Shown piece after piece: positions 48,290 through 56,814 of a DNA stretch of 64,000 bases. The first letter of the stretch is position 1; the number at the start of each line of letters is the position of its first letter. Source of the stretch: Nitratireductor aquibiodomus NL21 = JCM 21793 (GTDB lineage Bacteria > Pseudomonadota > Alphaproteobacteria > Rhizobiales > Rhizobiaceae); contig NZ_BAMP01000007.1 in the NCBI RefSeq assembly GCF_000615975.1, positions 22,464 through 86,463 of the forward strand, written 5' to 3'. Made by a program: the position numbers and the translations under genes. Below the pieces are notes generated by a model. The model saw only the letters and a program-made list of their open reading frames with translations, was not told the DNA's origin and did not search any database.

Positions 48290-49258
48290 ATGGCGGTCTA
48301 TACTGATATTTCCGAGGTCGAGCTCGGTGCGCTCCTGAAGGAATACGATGTGGGCGAGCTGTTGTCCTACAAGGGCATCGCCGAGGGGACGGAGAACTCC
48401 AACTACCTGCTCCACACATCAAGAGCCGCCTTCATCCTGACACTTTACGAACAGCGCGTTGAGCGTTCCGATCTGCCGTTTTTTCTCGGCCTGATGGAGC
48501 ATCTGGCGCAGCATGGCGTGAACTGTCCGCTTCCGGTGCGCAGGAACGATGGTGCGGTGGTGAGCGAAATTGCCGGTCGGCCGGCGGCACTCATCACCTT
48601 TCTGGAAGGCATGTGGCTCAGGAAACCCGCCCCGCAGCACTGTCGCGAAGTGGGCAGGGCCATGGCGGGCATGCACCTGGCTGCACGCGGTTTTGAACCG
48701 ACACGGGCAAATGCGCTGACCGTGGGCGACTGGCGACCGCTCTGGGAAAAGGCGAAGCCTCGGGCAAACGAGGTGGAAGAGGAACTGGAGGCGGAGGTCG
48801 AGGCGGATCTTGCCGACCTTGCTCAAGGCTGGCCGGCCGACCTTCCGACCGGCGTCATTCATGCGGACCTTTTTCCTGACAATGTCTTTTTTCTCGGTGA
48901 CCGGGTTTCGGGGATCATCGATTTCTATTTCGCCTGCAATGATCTGCTGGCCTACGACATTGCCACCTGTCTCAATGCCTGGTGCTTTGAGAAAGATGGG
49001 TCCTACAACCTGACCAAGGGGACGGCACTGCTCGAGGGCTATCAGTCGGTGCGCCCGCTGGACGCGGCCGAGATAAAGGCGCTGCCGCTGCTGGCACGTG
49101 GGTCTGCGCTGCGTTTCATGCTGACGCGGCTCTATGACTGGCTGACCGTTTCCGACGGCGCGCTGGTAAACAAGCGCAACCCGATGGAATATGTGCGCCG
49201 GCTGCGCTTTCACCGGCAGATTAGCTCTCCATCTGAATACGGGATCGGCCTGAAGTGA
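48290..49258 (+). CDS. thrB: homoserine kinase, APH-fold (ThrB2) type
   Basis: It phosphorylates homoserine to O-phosphohomoserine for ThrC (56.8 kb). The 322-residue protein belongs to the aminoglycoside-phosphotransferase/choline-kinase fold and not the GHMP fold of E. coli Thr[18 protein letters not shown] is the N-lobe, [20 protein letters not shown] the catalytic HxDxxxxN loop, and [18 protein letters not shown] the metal-binding D. The C-terminus overlaps the rnhA start (GTGA). It is linked to ispH by a two-base spacer. Confidence 0.94.
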   Translation: MAVYTDISEVELGALLKEYDVGELLSYKGIAEGTENSNYLLHTSRAAFILTLYEQRVERSDLPFFLGLMEHLAQHGVNCPLPVRRNDGAVVSEIAGRPAALITFLEGMWLRKPAPQHCREVGRAMAGMHLAARGFEPTRANALTVGDWRPLWEKAKPRANEVEEELEAEVEADLADLAQGWPADLPTGVIHADLFPDNVFFLGDRVSGIIDFYFACNDLLAYDIATCLNAWCFEKDGSYNLTKGTALLEGYQSVRPLDAAEIKALPLLARGSALRFMLTRLYDWLTVSDGALVNKRNPMEYVRRLRFHRQISSPSEYGIGLK

Positions 49259-49701
49259 CAAGCGTGGAAATTTTTACCGACGGCGCCTGTTCGGGCAATC
49301 CGGGTCCCGGCGGCTGGGGCGCGCTTCTGCGGCACAATGGCGTCGAGAAGGAACTGTCTGGCGGCGAGGCCGAGACCACCAACAACCGGATGGAACTCAA
49401 GGCGGCCATCGAGGCGCTGAATGCCCTGAAGCGGTCCTGCGACGTGGACCTCTACACCGACAGCGTCTATGTGCGCGACGGCATTTCCGGCTGGATCGAG
49501 GGCTGGAAGCGCAATGGCTGGAAAACGGCAGCCAGGAAGCCGGTCAAGAACGCCGAGCTATGGCAGGCGCTGGACGAGGCGCAGAAGCGCCACAAAATCA
49601 AATGGCACTGGGTTAAGGGCCATGCGGGCCACCCCGAGAATGAACGCGCCGACTCGCTTGCACGCGCCGGCATGGAGCCTTTCAAGAAAAAGCGGCGCTG
49701 A
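49255..49701 (+). CDS. rnhA: ribonuclease HI
   Basis: RNase HI cuts the RNA strand of RNA-DNA hybrids. The 148-residue protein has all four acidic active-site residues in context: [57 protein letters not shown] and [18 protein letters not shown]. The start is a GTG at 49255 overlapping the thrB stop. It ends the ispH-thrB-rnhA group. Confidence 0.96.
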   Translation: MTSVEIFTDGACSGNPGPGGWGALLRHNGVEKELSGGEAETTNNRMELKAAIEALNALKRSCDVDLYTDSVYVRDGISGWIEGWKRNGWKTAARKPVKNAELWQALDEAQKRHKIKWHWVKGHAGHPENERADSLARAGMEPFKKKRR

Positions 49702-49740
49702 GCCAGGGCGATACCGGCGATCCAGACCATCCGAGAAGCG

Positions 49741-49774
49741 TCGGACCGAAAAGCGGATTCGATTTTCGGTCCGG
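49741..49774. repeat. intergenic palindrome, copy 2 of the CGGACCGAAAA element
   Basis: Arms CGGACCGAAAA (49742-49752) and TTTTCGGTCCG (49763-49773) are exact reverse complements with a ten-base loop. They share their core with the 3771-3820 element. It lies between the convergent rnhA and peroxiredoxin genes and could serve both as a weak terminator hairpin. Confidence 0.7.
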
Positions 49775-49839
49775 CACAGTTGAACGGTTCACCGTTTCAC
49801 GGAAACACCGCTCCGCTCAATCTGCCTGCTTTTCCGCAT

Positions 49840-50352
49840 TTATGCGGGGGCCAGGTGATTCTGCGCCTGAAGCTGATCGAGGATGCGGGCGGCGCCGCTT
49901 GTTTCAGCCTGTCCGGGATTCTCCTCGATGTTGATCGCGCTCACGACGCCGTCATCGACGATCATTGAATACCGCTTGGAACGGTTGCCGAGACCTGCAA
50001 CCGAAAGATCGATATCGAGGCCGAGCGCCCTGGTGAAATCGCCATTGCCATCGGCAATGAAGGTGATCTTGTCTTCTGCGCCGGTGAAACCGGCCCAGGC
50101 CTTCATCACGAAGGCGTCGTTCACGGAGATGACGGCGATGTCGTCGGCACCGCGAGCGCGGATCGCATCGCCATTTTCGACAAAGCCCGGCAGATGGCTG
50201 TTGCTGCAGGTCGGGGTGAAGGCCCCGGGTACGCCGAAGAGGACGACTTTGCGACCGGCAAAGAAATCGGGCGCGGCGACATCGTTCGCGCCTTCGGCGC
50301 TCACTTTCTTGAAGTTTGTATCGGGAATACGATCACCAACGGATACTTTCAT
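49840..50352 (-). CDS. peroxiredoxin (Prx5/AhpE-like, glutaredoxin-type family)
   Basis: A 170-residue thiol peroxidase. VSVGDRIPDTNFKKV begins the fold. FGVPGAFTPTCSNSHLPGF holds the peroxidatic Cys (residue 49) in the P-x3-T-x2-C pattern of Prx5. DIAVISVNDAFVMKAWAG and RYSMIVDDGVVSAINIEENP are family blocks. It reduces hydrogen peroxide or organic peroxides in the cytoplasm. It follows the DsbD-like gene by 36 bases on the same strand, so both may belong to a thiol-redox unit. Confidence 0.93.
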   Translation of the reverse strand: MKVSVGDRIPDTNFKKVSAEGANDVAAPDFFAGRKVVLFGVPGAFTPTCSNSHLPGFVENGDAIRARGADDIAVISVNDAFVMKAWAGFTGAEDKITFIADGNGDFTRALGLDIDLSVAGLGNRSKRYSMIVDDGVVSAINIEENPGQAETSGAARILDQLQAQNHLAPA

Positions 50353-50388
50353 CAGGGGCTCCTGAAAACTATTTAAAATCAATGTTTT

Positions 50389-51189
50389 TCAGGGAATCTC
50401 AATATCCCCTGAGACAGCCTCTCCATCGGCTGTCAGCGTATATATAAGATCGCTGTTTTCAAGTTTCCCGACATCGCCGTTCAATATTTCAACAACGAAC
50501 CTGGCCGTTCCCTCATCAAGGGCTTCAAGCCTCGGTGTCCCGAGTAGATGAGCGTGCGCATGATCGAGGAAGAGGACTGGTTCCAGCGTCGAGGCGGGTA
50601 CCTTCCCTTCCAGGACAAGCGCGCCGCCCGTTTTCTCGACAGAAGCGATTCCAAACGTCCCATCGGCAGGGGCGGGAAGGGAGGCGAATGCACGCCGGAC
50701 CGCGAGCGCGTCGCTGACATTGTCGGCGTCAGCGCCGGGGTCGAAGGTGAAAGAGGCCTGGAAGGGAATGCAGATCGTTTCGCAGATGCCGAGAAAGACG
50801 TCCGCATCGATCAGTGTCGCAGCGTTCGCCTGGTCGAGAGTGAAGATGACCGGCAGGGAAACGGACTGCCTGTAGCCAGCCCATTGGGTTTCGCCGTCAT
50901 GAATGCGTTCCGGGGCCGGGTACTGCACTTCGACGGCGCGGATCTGGGAACTGCGGGAGACATCGATCTGCGGGGGAATGCCGGCAGCGCCCGGGTTGCG
51001 CCAATAGGTCTTCCATCCGGATTTGAGACTGATTTCGAGAGCCCCGCGGAGACGACCGTCCTCATCGGGAAGCCCGACGGTAATGAGACGAACCGATCCG
51101 CCCTCGCTTTCCTGCCATTGGCTGGACGCGCCATGTGCCTGCGGGGCCATCAGGAGCATTGCAAGGGTCAGGGATGCGGCTCGAATCAT
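50389..51189 (-). CDS. exported DsbD-alpha-like thiol-disulfide interchange protein
   Basis: A 266-residue exported protein with signal peptide IRAASLTLAMLLMAPQAHG. The mature part looks like the N-terminal (alpha) domain of DsbD/ScsB: LEISLKSGWKTYWRNPGAAG, IPPQIDVSRSSQIRAVEVQY, and VFLGICETICIPFQASFTFD with a C-x3-C pair. It lacks the membrane and C-terminal thioredoxin domains of full DsbD. It probably exchanges disulfides with periplasmic partners; the electron donor is not in the window. It is divergent from yqgE. Confidence 0.85.
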   Translation of the reverse strand: MIRAASLTLAMLLMAPQAHGASSQWQESEGGSVRLITVGLPDEDGRLRGALEISLKSGWKTYWRNPGAAGIPPQIDVSRSSQIRAVEVQYPAPERIHDGETQWAGYRQSVSLPVIFTLDQANAATLIDADVFLGICETICIPFQASFTFDPGADADNVSDALAVRRAFASLPAPADGTFGIASVEKTGGALVLEGKVPASTLEPVLFLDHAHAHLLGTPRLEALDEGTARFVVEILNGDVGKLENSDLIYTLTADGEAVSGDIEIP

Positions 51190-51369
51190 GGTGGGAGAGT
51201 GCAGCGGAGACGCCGGGCCGGCAAGGAACACTTCTGTCTGGCAGCATCATAAATGCGTGACCGGTGGCCTGCGGCAAGGCGATATCCGCCTTTCACGCCA
51301 TGGGAAAACGGGTTAGGCTGAAAGCATGGAAACCCAGAATGCAGCAGGGACCAAGGGTACAAGAAGGAA

Positions 51370-51951
51370 ATGACGGAACTTCCATATCTGGAAAACCATT
51401 TCCTGATCGCCATGCCCGGCATGCGCGATGAACGGTTTGCGCGCGCGGTGATCTATCTGTGCGCCCATAGCGAAGGAGGGGGCGATGGGCTGATCATCAA
51501 CCAGCCGCAGCAGCTCGCCTTTCCCGATATCCTCGTGCAGCTCGGCATTCTTGAACAGTCGGAAGCCATCCGGCTGCCGCAGGAAGCGCGCAACATGCCC
51601 GTGCGCAATGGCGGTCCCGTGGACCGAAGCCGGGGCTTCGTGCTGCATACGGACGACTATGTTGTGGAATCGTCCATGCCGGTTTCCGACAGTATCTGTC
51701 TGACGGCTACGGTCGACATGCTCAGAGCCATATCGCTCGGCCAGGGGCCGCGCCATGCCCTGATGGCGCTTGGTTATGCCGGTTGGGGTGCCGGGCAGCT
51801 TGAAATGGAGATCGGCGAAAACGGCTGGCTGACCTGTCCGGCAACGCCGCAGCTACTGTTCGAGGGCAATATCGAACAGAAGTATGATGGCGTCCTCGCA
51901 TCGATTGGCATTGATGCGGCAAATCTCAGCCAGATTGCCGGCCACGCCTGA
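51370..51951 (+). CDS. YqgE/AlgH family protein
   Basis: A 193-residue protein with the family start LENHFLIAMPGMRDERFARA, IYLCAHSEGGGDGLIINQPQ, NGGPVDRSRGFVLHTDDY and ALGYAGWGAGQLEMEIGENG. The function of YqgE/AlgH proteins is not settled. A 15-codon open frame from ATG 51326 ends in TGA overlapping this ATG; adding one base at the AAA before 51370 would fuse it as an N-terminal extension starting METQNAAGTKGT. So either a leader ORF or another deletion is present. A short hairpin at 51951-51965 separates it from the convergent GGDEF/EAL gene. Confidence 0.88.
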   Translation: MTELPYLENHFLIAMPGMRDERFARAVIYLCAHSEGGGDGLIINQPQQLAFPDILVQLGILEQSEAIRLPQEARNMPVRNGGPVDRSRGFVLHTDDYVVESSMPVSDSICLTATVDMLRAISLGQGPRHALMALGYAGWGAGQLEMEIGENGWLTCPATPQLLFEGNIEQKYDGVLASIGIDAANLSQIAGHA

Positions 51952-51986
51952 GAGGCGACGCCTCTTCCCGGCGAACGCCTGTCCCT

Positions 51987-54875
51987 TTAAGACTTGGCTG
52001 CGGTTGTGTGCTCGAAGAGCAGCTTGCCGGTGGTTTCAGCATCTTCCGGTTCGCCGAAAACAAAGCTCTGGGCGTAGTCGCAGCCCATCTCGGCAAGTTG
52101 CTGCGCATCCTGGTGATCGACCACGCCTTCCGCCACAACGGACAGTTCGAGCTCCTTGGCCATCTTGACCATGGAACGCACCATGACGATGCCACGTGCG
52201 CTGTGATCTTCCAGAAAACGCCGGTCGATCTTGATGGTGTCGAAAGGGAAGCTCGACAGATAGGACAGCGAAGAATACCCCGTACCGAAATCGTCCAGCG
52301 ACAGGCCGATGCCGATCATCCTCAGCTTCTCGAGTACATGGGCGGACTGCTCGGGATTGTCCATAACCACGGATTCGGTCAGCTCGAGCCGGAAGCTCTC
52401 CGGTGAAACGCCCGAACGAGCGATGACAGACCGTACGTCGCCCACGAGATCGCGGCGGATAAGCTGCCGGCTGGAAAGATTGACCGACATGACGAGCGGC
52501 AAATCCGGAAACTGCTTCTGCCAGCGATAAAGATCTTCGGCCGCCTGCTGCATGGCAAAAAGGCCAAGCTGAACGATCAGGCCGGAGCTCTCGGCAATCG
52601 GTATGAAGTCCGATGGCGGGATGGCACCGCGGCGCGGATGATCCCAGCGCAGAAGAGCCTCGAAACCGGCAATGGTCTGGTCTTCCAGGCGAATGATCGG
52701 CTGATAGACAAGCTTAAGCTCGGAACGCTCGATCGCGCGGCGCAGATCCGCCTCCATGCGCAGGCGGTTGTTGTCGTTCGAGCGGAAGGCAGGGCGGAAG
52801 GGCTCGATCCGGTCGCCACCGAAACGCTTGGCCTGATACATGGCGAGTTCGGCGTCCTTGAGCATCTCCTCCGCCGATTCCTGTGTCGTCGTCCAGGAAA
52901 TGAGGCCGATAGAGGAGGTGAGGACAATCTCGCGGCGGGCGAAGGTGACCGGGGTGCGGATCGCCTGCTTGACCGCATCTGCCACGGCCGCGATGCGCGC
53001 GGGCTCCTGTTCGGACAGAAGGATCATGGCGAACTGATCGCCGGACAGGCGGCAGAGCGAATCGCGCGGCTTCAGGAGCCTGTGCAGCCGGCGGGCAATG
53101 GTGAGCAGGATCGTGTCGCCCACCGAGATGCCGAGCTCCTCATTGACCTGCTTGAAACGGTCGATGTCGATCACGAAGACGGTCGGTCGTACCTGCTGCT
53201 CCATGCGGGCTATGGAAATGATCGCATCTAGCCGGTTGAGGAACAGTTCCCGGCTTGGAAGCCCGGTAAGATTGTCATGAACCGCGTCGTGCAGGAGGCG
53301 CTCTTCAGCCTTTTTCTGCTCGGTGACGTCAACCATGGTACCGACACAGCGGATGACCTGGCCATCGGAACCGATGACGGGGCGCGCGCGCAGATCGAAC
53401 CAGTGATAGTGACCGTCCGCACCGCGCAGGCGGAAGCACTGGGAGATGCGCCCGCGACGCTGTTCGAGCACCACATCCAGCGTCGTGCGGAATGTGTCGC
53501 GGTCCTCGGTGTGGAGGGTGGAAAGCCAGTCGCGGGCCGGACCATGCAGACTGCCCGAGGGTAGGCCGAGCTGGCGACTGACATCGGGCCGCGTGATGAT
53601 GCGGTCGCGCGAAACGTCCCAGTCCCAGACCACGTCTCCCGAGCCTGAGATCGCCAGAGCCTGACGCTCCATATCGCTGAACAGGCCCTGGAAGAGAGCG
53701 CCGCCGGCAAAGGCGTGCTGCATGACCGTGAAGCCGATCAGGAGAATGATCAGGATAAGGCCACCGCCAATCGCCGGCTGGACGATGTCGTTGTCGAGAA
53801 CCCCGGTGATCGCCATCCACGAGCCGACCATCCAGGCGATGATCATGACCCAGCTGGGAACCAGCATAATGGCACGGTCATAGCCCTGGAGACTGAGATA
53901 GATGATGATGCCAAGGCCGACCACGGCTGTGGCGGCGAAGGAGATGCGGGCGATGCCGGCCGCCACGGCGGGGTCGATGATGGCGAAACCGGCAATGATG
54001 CCGAGACCCAGGATCCAGGCGAGCACGCCATAGCTGAAATGGTCGTGCCAGCGGTTGAGATTGAGATAGGCAAAAAGGAAGACCACAAGCGTGGCGGCCA
54101 GACCGACCTCGGTACCGGCGCGCCATATCTGCTCATTGCCAGGCGTGATCTCGATCACTTTGCTCAGGAACCCGAAATCAATGGAGATATAGGCAAGAAC
54201 CGCCCAGGCCAGCGCCGCCGTGGCCGGAAACATTGAAGTTCCCTTGACCACGAACAGGATGGTCAAAAACAGGGCCAGCAGGCCGGCAATGCCGATGACG
54301 ATGCCGCGGAAGAGCGTGTAGGCGTTCACCGTGTCCTTGTAGGCGCCGGGATCCCACAGATAGACCTGCGGCAGGTTTGGCGAGGAAAGCTCTGCGACGA
54401 AGGTAACGACAGAGCCGGGATTGAGCGTGACGTGGAACTCATCCGCATCCGGGCTTTCCTGCCTGTCGAGCGTGAAACCGGAACTCGGTGTAATGGCGGC
54501 AATGCGCTGCGAGCCAAGGTCGGGCCAGACAAGGCCTGAACCGACCAGACGGAAATGCGGCGCGACGATGAGCCGGTCAAGCTGCTGATCCGTCGTGTTG
54601 GCGAGAGCGAACACCGCCCAGTCTCCCGTGGAGCGTTCATCCTGCGCTTCTACCTCGATGCGCCGGACGATGCCGTCGACGTCGGGTGCTGTCGACACCT
54701 GAAACGCGTCTCCCTGCGCGCGGTAGATTTCCACCGCTCCTGACAGGTCGAGCGCCACATCATCACGGGCGATCTTGATCGGTTCGATCGCTTCTGCCGT
54801 GCCGACGGCTGAAACAAGGCTGATGAATGCCGCGGCCAGGGCCACCAGAAAAGCGGGGAAGAAGGAACGCGACAA
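51987..54875 (-). CDS. 7TMR-DISM/PAS/GGDEF/EAL cyclic-di-GMP signalling protein
   Basis: A 962-residue membrane sensor. The signal sequence FFPAFLVALAAAFISLV is followed by a periplasmic beta domain (to ~185), seven helices (about 190-390) in the 7TM-DISM style, a PAS domain with PAC (SGDVVWDWDVSRDRIITRPD, about 410-530), GGDEF (about 545-700) and EAL (about 715-950). The GGDEF signature reads LSGDQF, so cyclase activity is doubtful. The EAL domain keeps FEALLRWDHP, VNLSSRQL and LDDFGTGYSSLSYL, so it should hydrolyse c-di-GMP. The ligand of the periplasmic part is unknown. It is the last gene of the thrC-M16-GNAT operon (five-base spacer). Confidence 0.92.
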   Translation of the reverse strand: MSRSFFPAFLVALAAAFISLVSAVGTAEAIEPIKIARDDVALDLSGAVEIYRAQGDAFQVSTAPDVDGIVRRIEVEAQDERSTGDWAVFALANTTDQQLDRLIVAPHFRLVGSGLVWPDLGSQRIAAITPSSGFTLDRQESPDADEFHVTLNPGSVVTFVAELSSPNLPQVYLWDPGAYKDTVNAYTLFRGIVIGIAGLLALFLTILFVVKGTSMFPATAALAWAVLAYISIDFGFLSKVIEITPGNEQIWRAGTEVGLAATLVVFLFAYLNLNRWHDHFSYGVLAWILGLGIIAGFAIIDPAVAAGIARISFAATAVVGLGIIIYLSLQGYDRAIMLVPSWVMIIAWMVGSWMAITGVLDNDIVQPAIGGGLILIILLIGFTVMQHAFAGGALFQGLFSDMERQALAISGSGDVVWDWDVSRDRIITRPDVSRQLGLPSGSLHGPARDWLSTLHTEDRDTFRTTLDVVLEQRRGRISQCFRLRGADGHYHWFDLRARPVIGSDGQVIRCVGTMVDVTEQKKAEERLLHDAVHDNLTGLPSRELFLNRLDAIISIARMEQQVRPTVFVIDIDRFKQVNEELGISVGDTILLTIARRLHRLLKPRDSLCRLSGDQFAMILLSEQEPARIAAVADAVKQAIRTPVTFARREIVLTSSIGLISWTTTQESAEEMLKDAELAMYQAKRFGGDRIEPFRPAFRSNDNNRLRMEADLRRAIERSELKLVYQPIIRLEDQTIAGFEALLRWDHPRRGAIPPSDFIPIAESSGLIVQLGLFAMQQAAEDLYRWQKQFPDLPLVMSVNLSSRQLIRRDLVGDVRSVIARSGVSPESFRLELTESVVMDNPEQSAHVLEKLRMIGIGLSLDDFGTGYSSLSYLSSFPFDTIKIDRRFLEDHSARGIVMVRSMVKMAKELELSVVAEGVVDHQDAQQLAEMGCDYAQSFVFGEPEDAETTGKLLFEHTTAAKS

Positions 54876-54880
54876 GGAAA

Positions 54881-55483
54881 TCAGCCTCGTGTTTCTAGTG
54901 CAGGCACGTGACGCTCCTCAGCGACCAGCGCATAGAGATAGTGATCACGCCAAGTGCCGTTGATCCTGAGATAGGACCTGAGCAGGCCTTCGCGCTGAAA
55001 TCCGGCTTTTTCAAGTAAACCGACAGAACGTTTGTTGTCTGGAATACAGGCGGCTTCCAGACGGTGCAACCGCAAGCCGTCGAAAGCATAGGGAATGAGC
55101 AGCCGCAGAGCCGAAAGCATCATGCCGCGACCGGCATATCGTTCGCCCATCCAGTAGCCTATGCTGGCGGTCTGCGCGACGCCGCGCCTGATGTTGGAGA
55201 GTGTGATTCCACCCGCCAGCGCTTCCGTCGGCGCATCGAAGACGAAGAAACTGATGCCGGTGCCGTTTTCATATTCGGTGCGATAGCGCTTGAGCCGGTG
55301 CCGGAAAGCGCTTCTGGACAATTCGTCGGGTGCCCAGCTTGGCTCCCAGGGCACGAGAAAGCCGCGGCTTTCGTCGCGCAGGGCTGCCCATTCCGCATGA
55401 TCGCCCATGACCGGTGTTCTGAGGAACACGGTTTCGCCCTTGAGCGCCGGAGGCGGGCGGCGGAAGAAGGGCACGTCCAGCAT
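54881..55483 (-). CDS. GNAT N-acetyltransferase, RimJ/RimL-like
   Basis: A 200-residue GNAT-fold enzyme. The acetyl-CoA pyrophosphate loop is ASIGYWMGERYAGRGMMLSA, preceded by SFFVFDAPTEALAGGITLSN. RLEAACIPDNKRSVGLLEKA and GFQREGLLRSYLRINGTWRD are the RimJ-type C-terminal signature. RimJ/RimL acetylate the N-terminus of ribosomal proteins; many relatives have other targets. It lies 15 bases after the M16 peptidase gene and 5 before the GGDEF/EAL gene. Confidence 0.92.
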   Translation of the reverse strand: MLDVPFFRRPPPALKGETVFLRTPVMGDHAEWAALRDESRGFLVPWEPSWAPDELSRSAFRHRLKRYRTEYENGTGISFFVFDAPTEALAGGITLSNIRRGVAQTASIGYWMGERYAGRGMMLSALRLLIPYAFDGLRLHRLEAACIPDNKRSVGLLEKAGFQREGLLRSYLRINGTWRDHYLYALVAEERHVPALETRG

Positions 55484-55498
55484 ATGTCTGCGACGGTC

Positions 55499-56790
55499 CT
55501 ACACGGCGAGCTTGCGAGGCATGGACCCCTGATCGGCGAGCGCATCCTGAATGGATTCGAAGGGTGCAAGGCTGCCGACGGGGCCGATCGCCGCAACGGT
55601 CGGCTTGGAGGTGAAGAGACGCTGCGAGAGATCGGTCAGGCGATCAACGGTCAGGTTGGACAGGCGATCCATCAATTCGTCCACGTCGATCGGCCGGCCG
55701 TAGAGCAGAAGCTGGCGCGCGATCTGCGAGGCGCGGCTTGCCGGGTTTTCACGCGCCATCATGAGGCCGGCGCGATATTGCGCACGTGCCCGGTCGAGCT
55801 CGTCCTGACCGATGGCCTGTCCCGCTTTCTGCAACTCGCCGAGGAGCAGGGGCACAAGCTCTTCGATGTCGCTTTTGCCGGTCGCAGCGTGGATGCCGAA
55901 AATGCCGGTGTCCGAGAACCCCCAGTGGAAGGCGTAAACCGAGTAGCAGAGGCCGTGCTTCTCACGTATTTCCTGGAAAAGCCTCGAGGACATGCCGCCG
56001 CCGAGAATGGTGGAGAGCACCTGCGAGGCATAGAAGTCGCGCACATGGTAGGCACGGCCCTCAAAGCCCAGAATGATCTGCGCATCCATGAGATCGCGGT
56101 GCTCGCGGAAGTCACCACCACATAGTGTGCATAGGGCGGTGTGGTGCCTTCGGCCTTGCTGCGGAAACTGCCGAGGCGGCTTTCCACCTCGCGCACGAAA
56201 TCTTCGTGCTTCAGCCCGCCGGCGGCGACAATGACCATGCGGTCTGCCGAGTACTGGCGTTCGAGAAAGCCCCGAAGCTGATCCGGGGTAAAGGACTGGA
56301 CCGTCTCGGGGGTTCCGAGCACCGAACGGCCAAGCGCCTGGTGGCGGAACGCCGTCTCGGTGAAACGGTCGAAGACGATGTCGTCTGGAATGTCGTGCGC
56401 GGCGCCGATTTCCTGGAGAATCACATGCTGCTCGCGTTCCAGCTCGTGCGGGTCGAACTTGGAATCGGTCAGAATGTCGGAAAGGAGTTCTACCGCCAGC
56501 GGCATGTCTGCGCTGAGAACGCGTGCATAGAATGCGGTTGTCTCGACGCTGGTCGCAGCGTTGATCTCACCGCCGACATCCTCGATATCGGTCGCAATCT
56601 GACGGGCACTGCGTTTGGTCGTTCCCTTGAACGCCATGTGCTCCAGAAGATGCGCAATACCGTGCTCATTCTCATACTCATTGCGCGATCCGGATTTAAC
56701 CCAGATGCCCAGCGCAACGGTTTCCAGATGAGGCAGGGTTTCGGTTGCGACCGTCAGGCCGTTCGACAGACGGCTTACCTCAACACCCAT
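55499..56790 (-). CDS. M16 family zinc metallopeptidase (processing-peptidase-like), frameshifted as sequenced
   Basis: An approximately 430-residue protein similar to mitochondrial processing peptidase beta and PqqL-type proteases. The inverted zinc motif HLLEH is at residues 47-51 in GIAHLLEHMAFKGTTKRSA, with the downstream glutamate region EHVILQEIGAAHD. The frame breaks near 56118: TATGTGGTGGTGAC needs one more G to read YVGGDFREHRDLMDAQIILG. The C-terminal half has LSTILGGGMSSRLFQEIREK and MMARENPASRASQIARQLL. It starts 24 bases after the thrC stop, an arrangement conserved in rhizobia from memory. Substrate unknown. Confidence 0.93.
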
Positions 56791-56814
56791 ATGCTTCTTA
56801 CTCCTTGAACAAAC

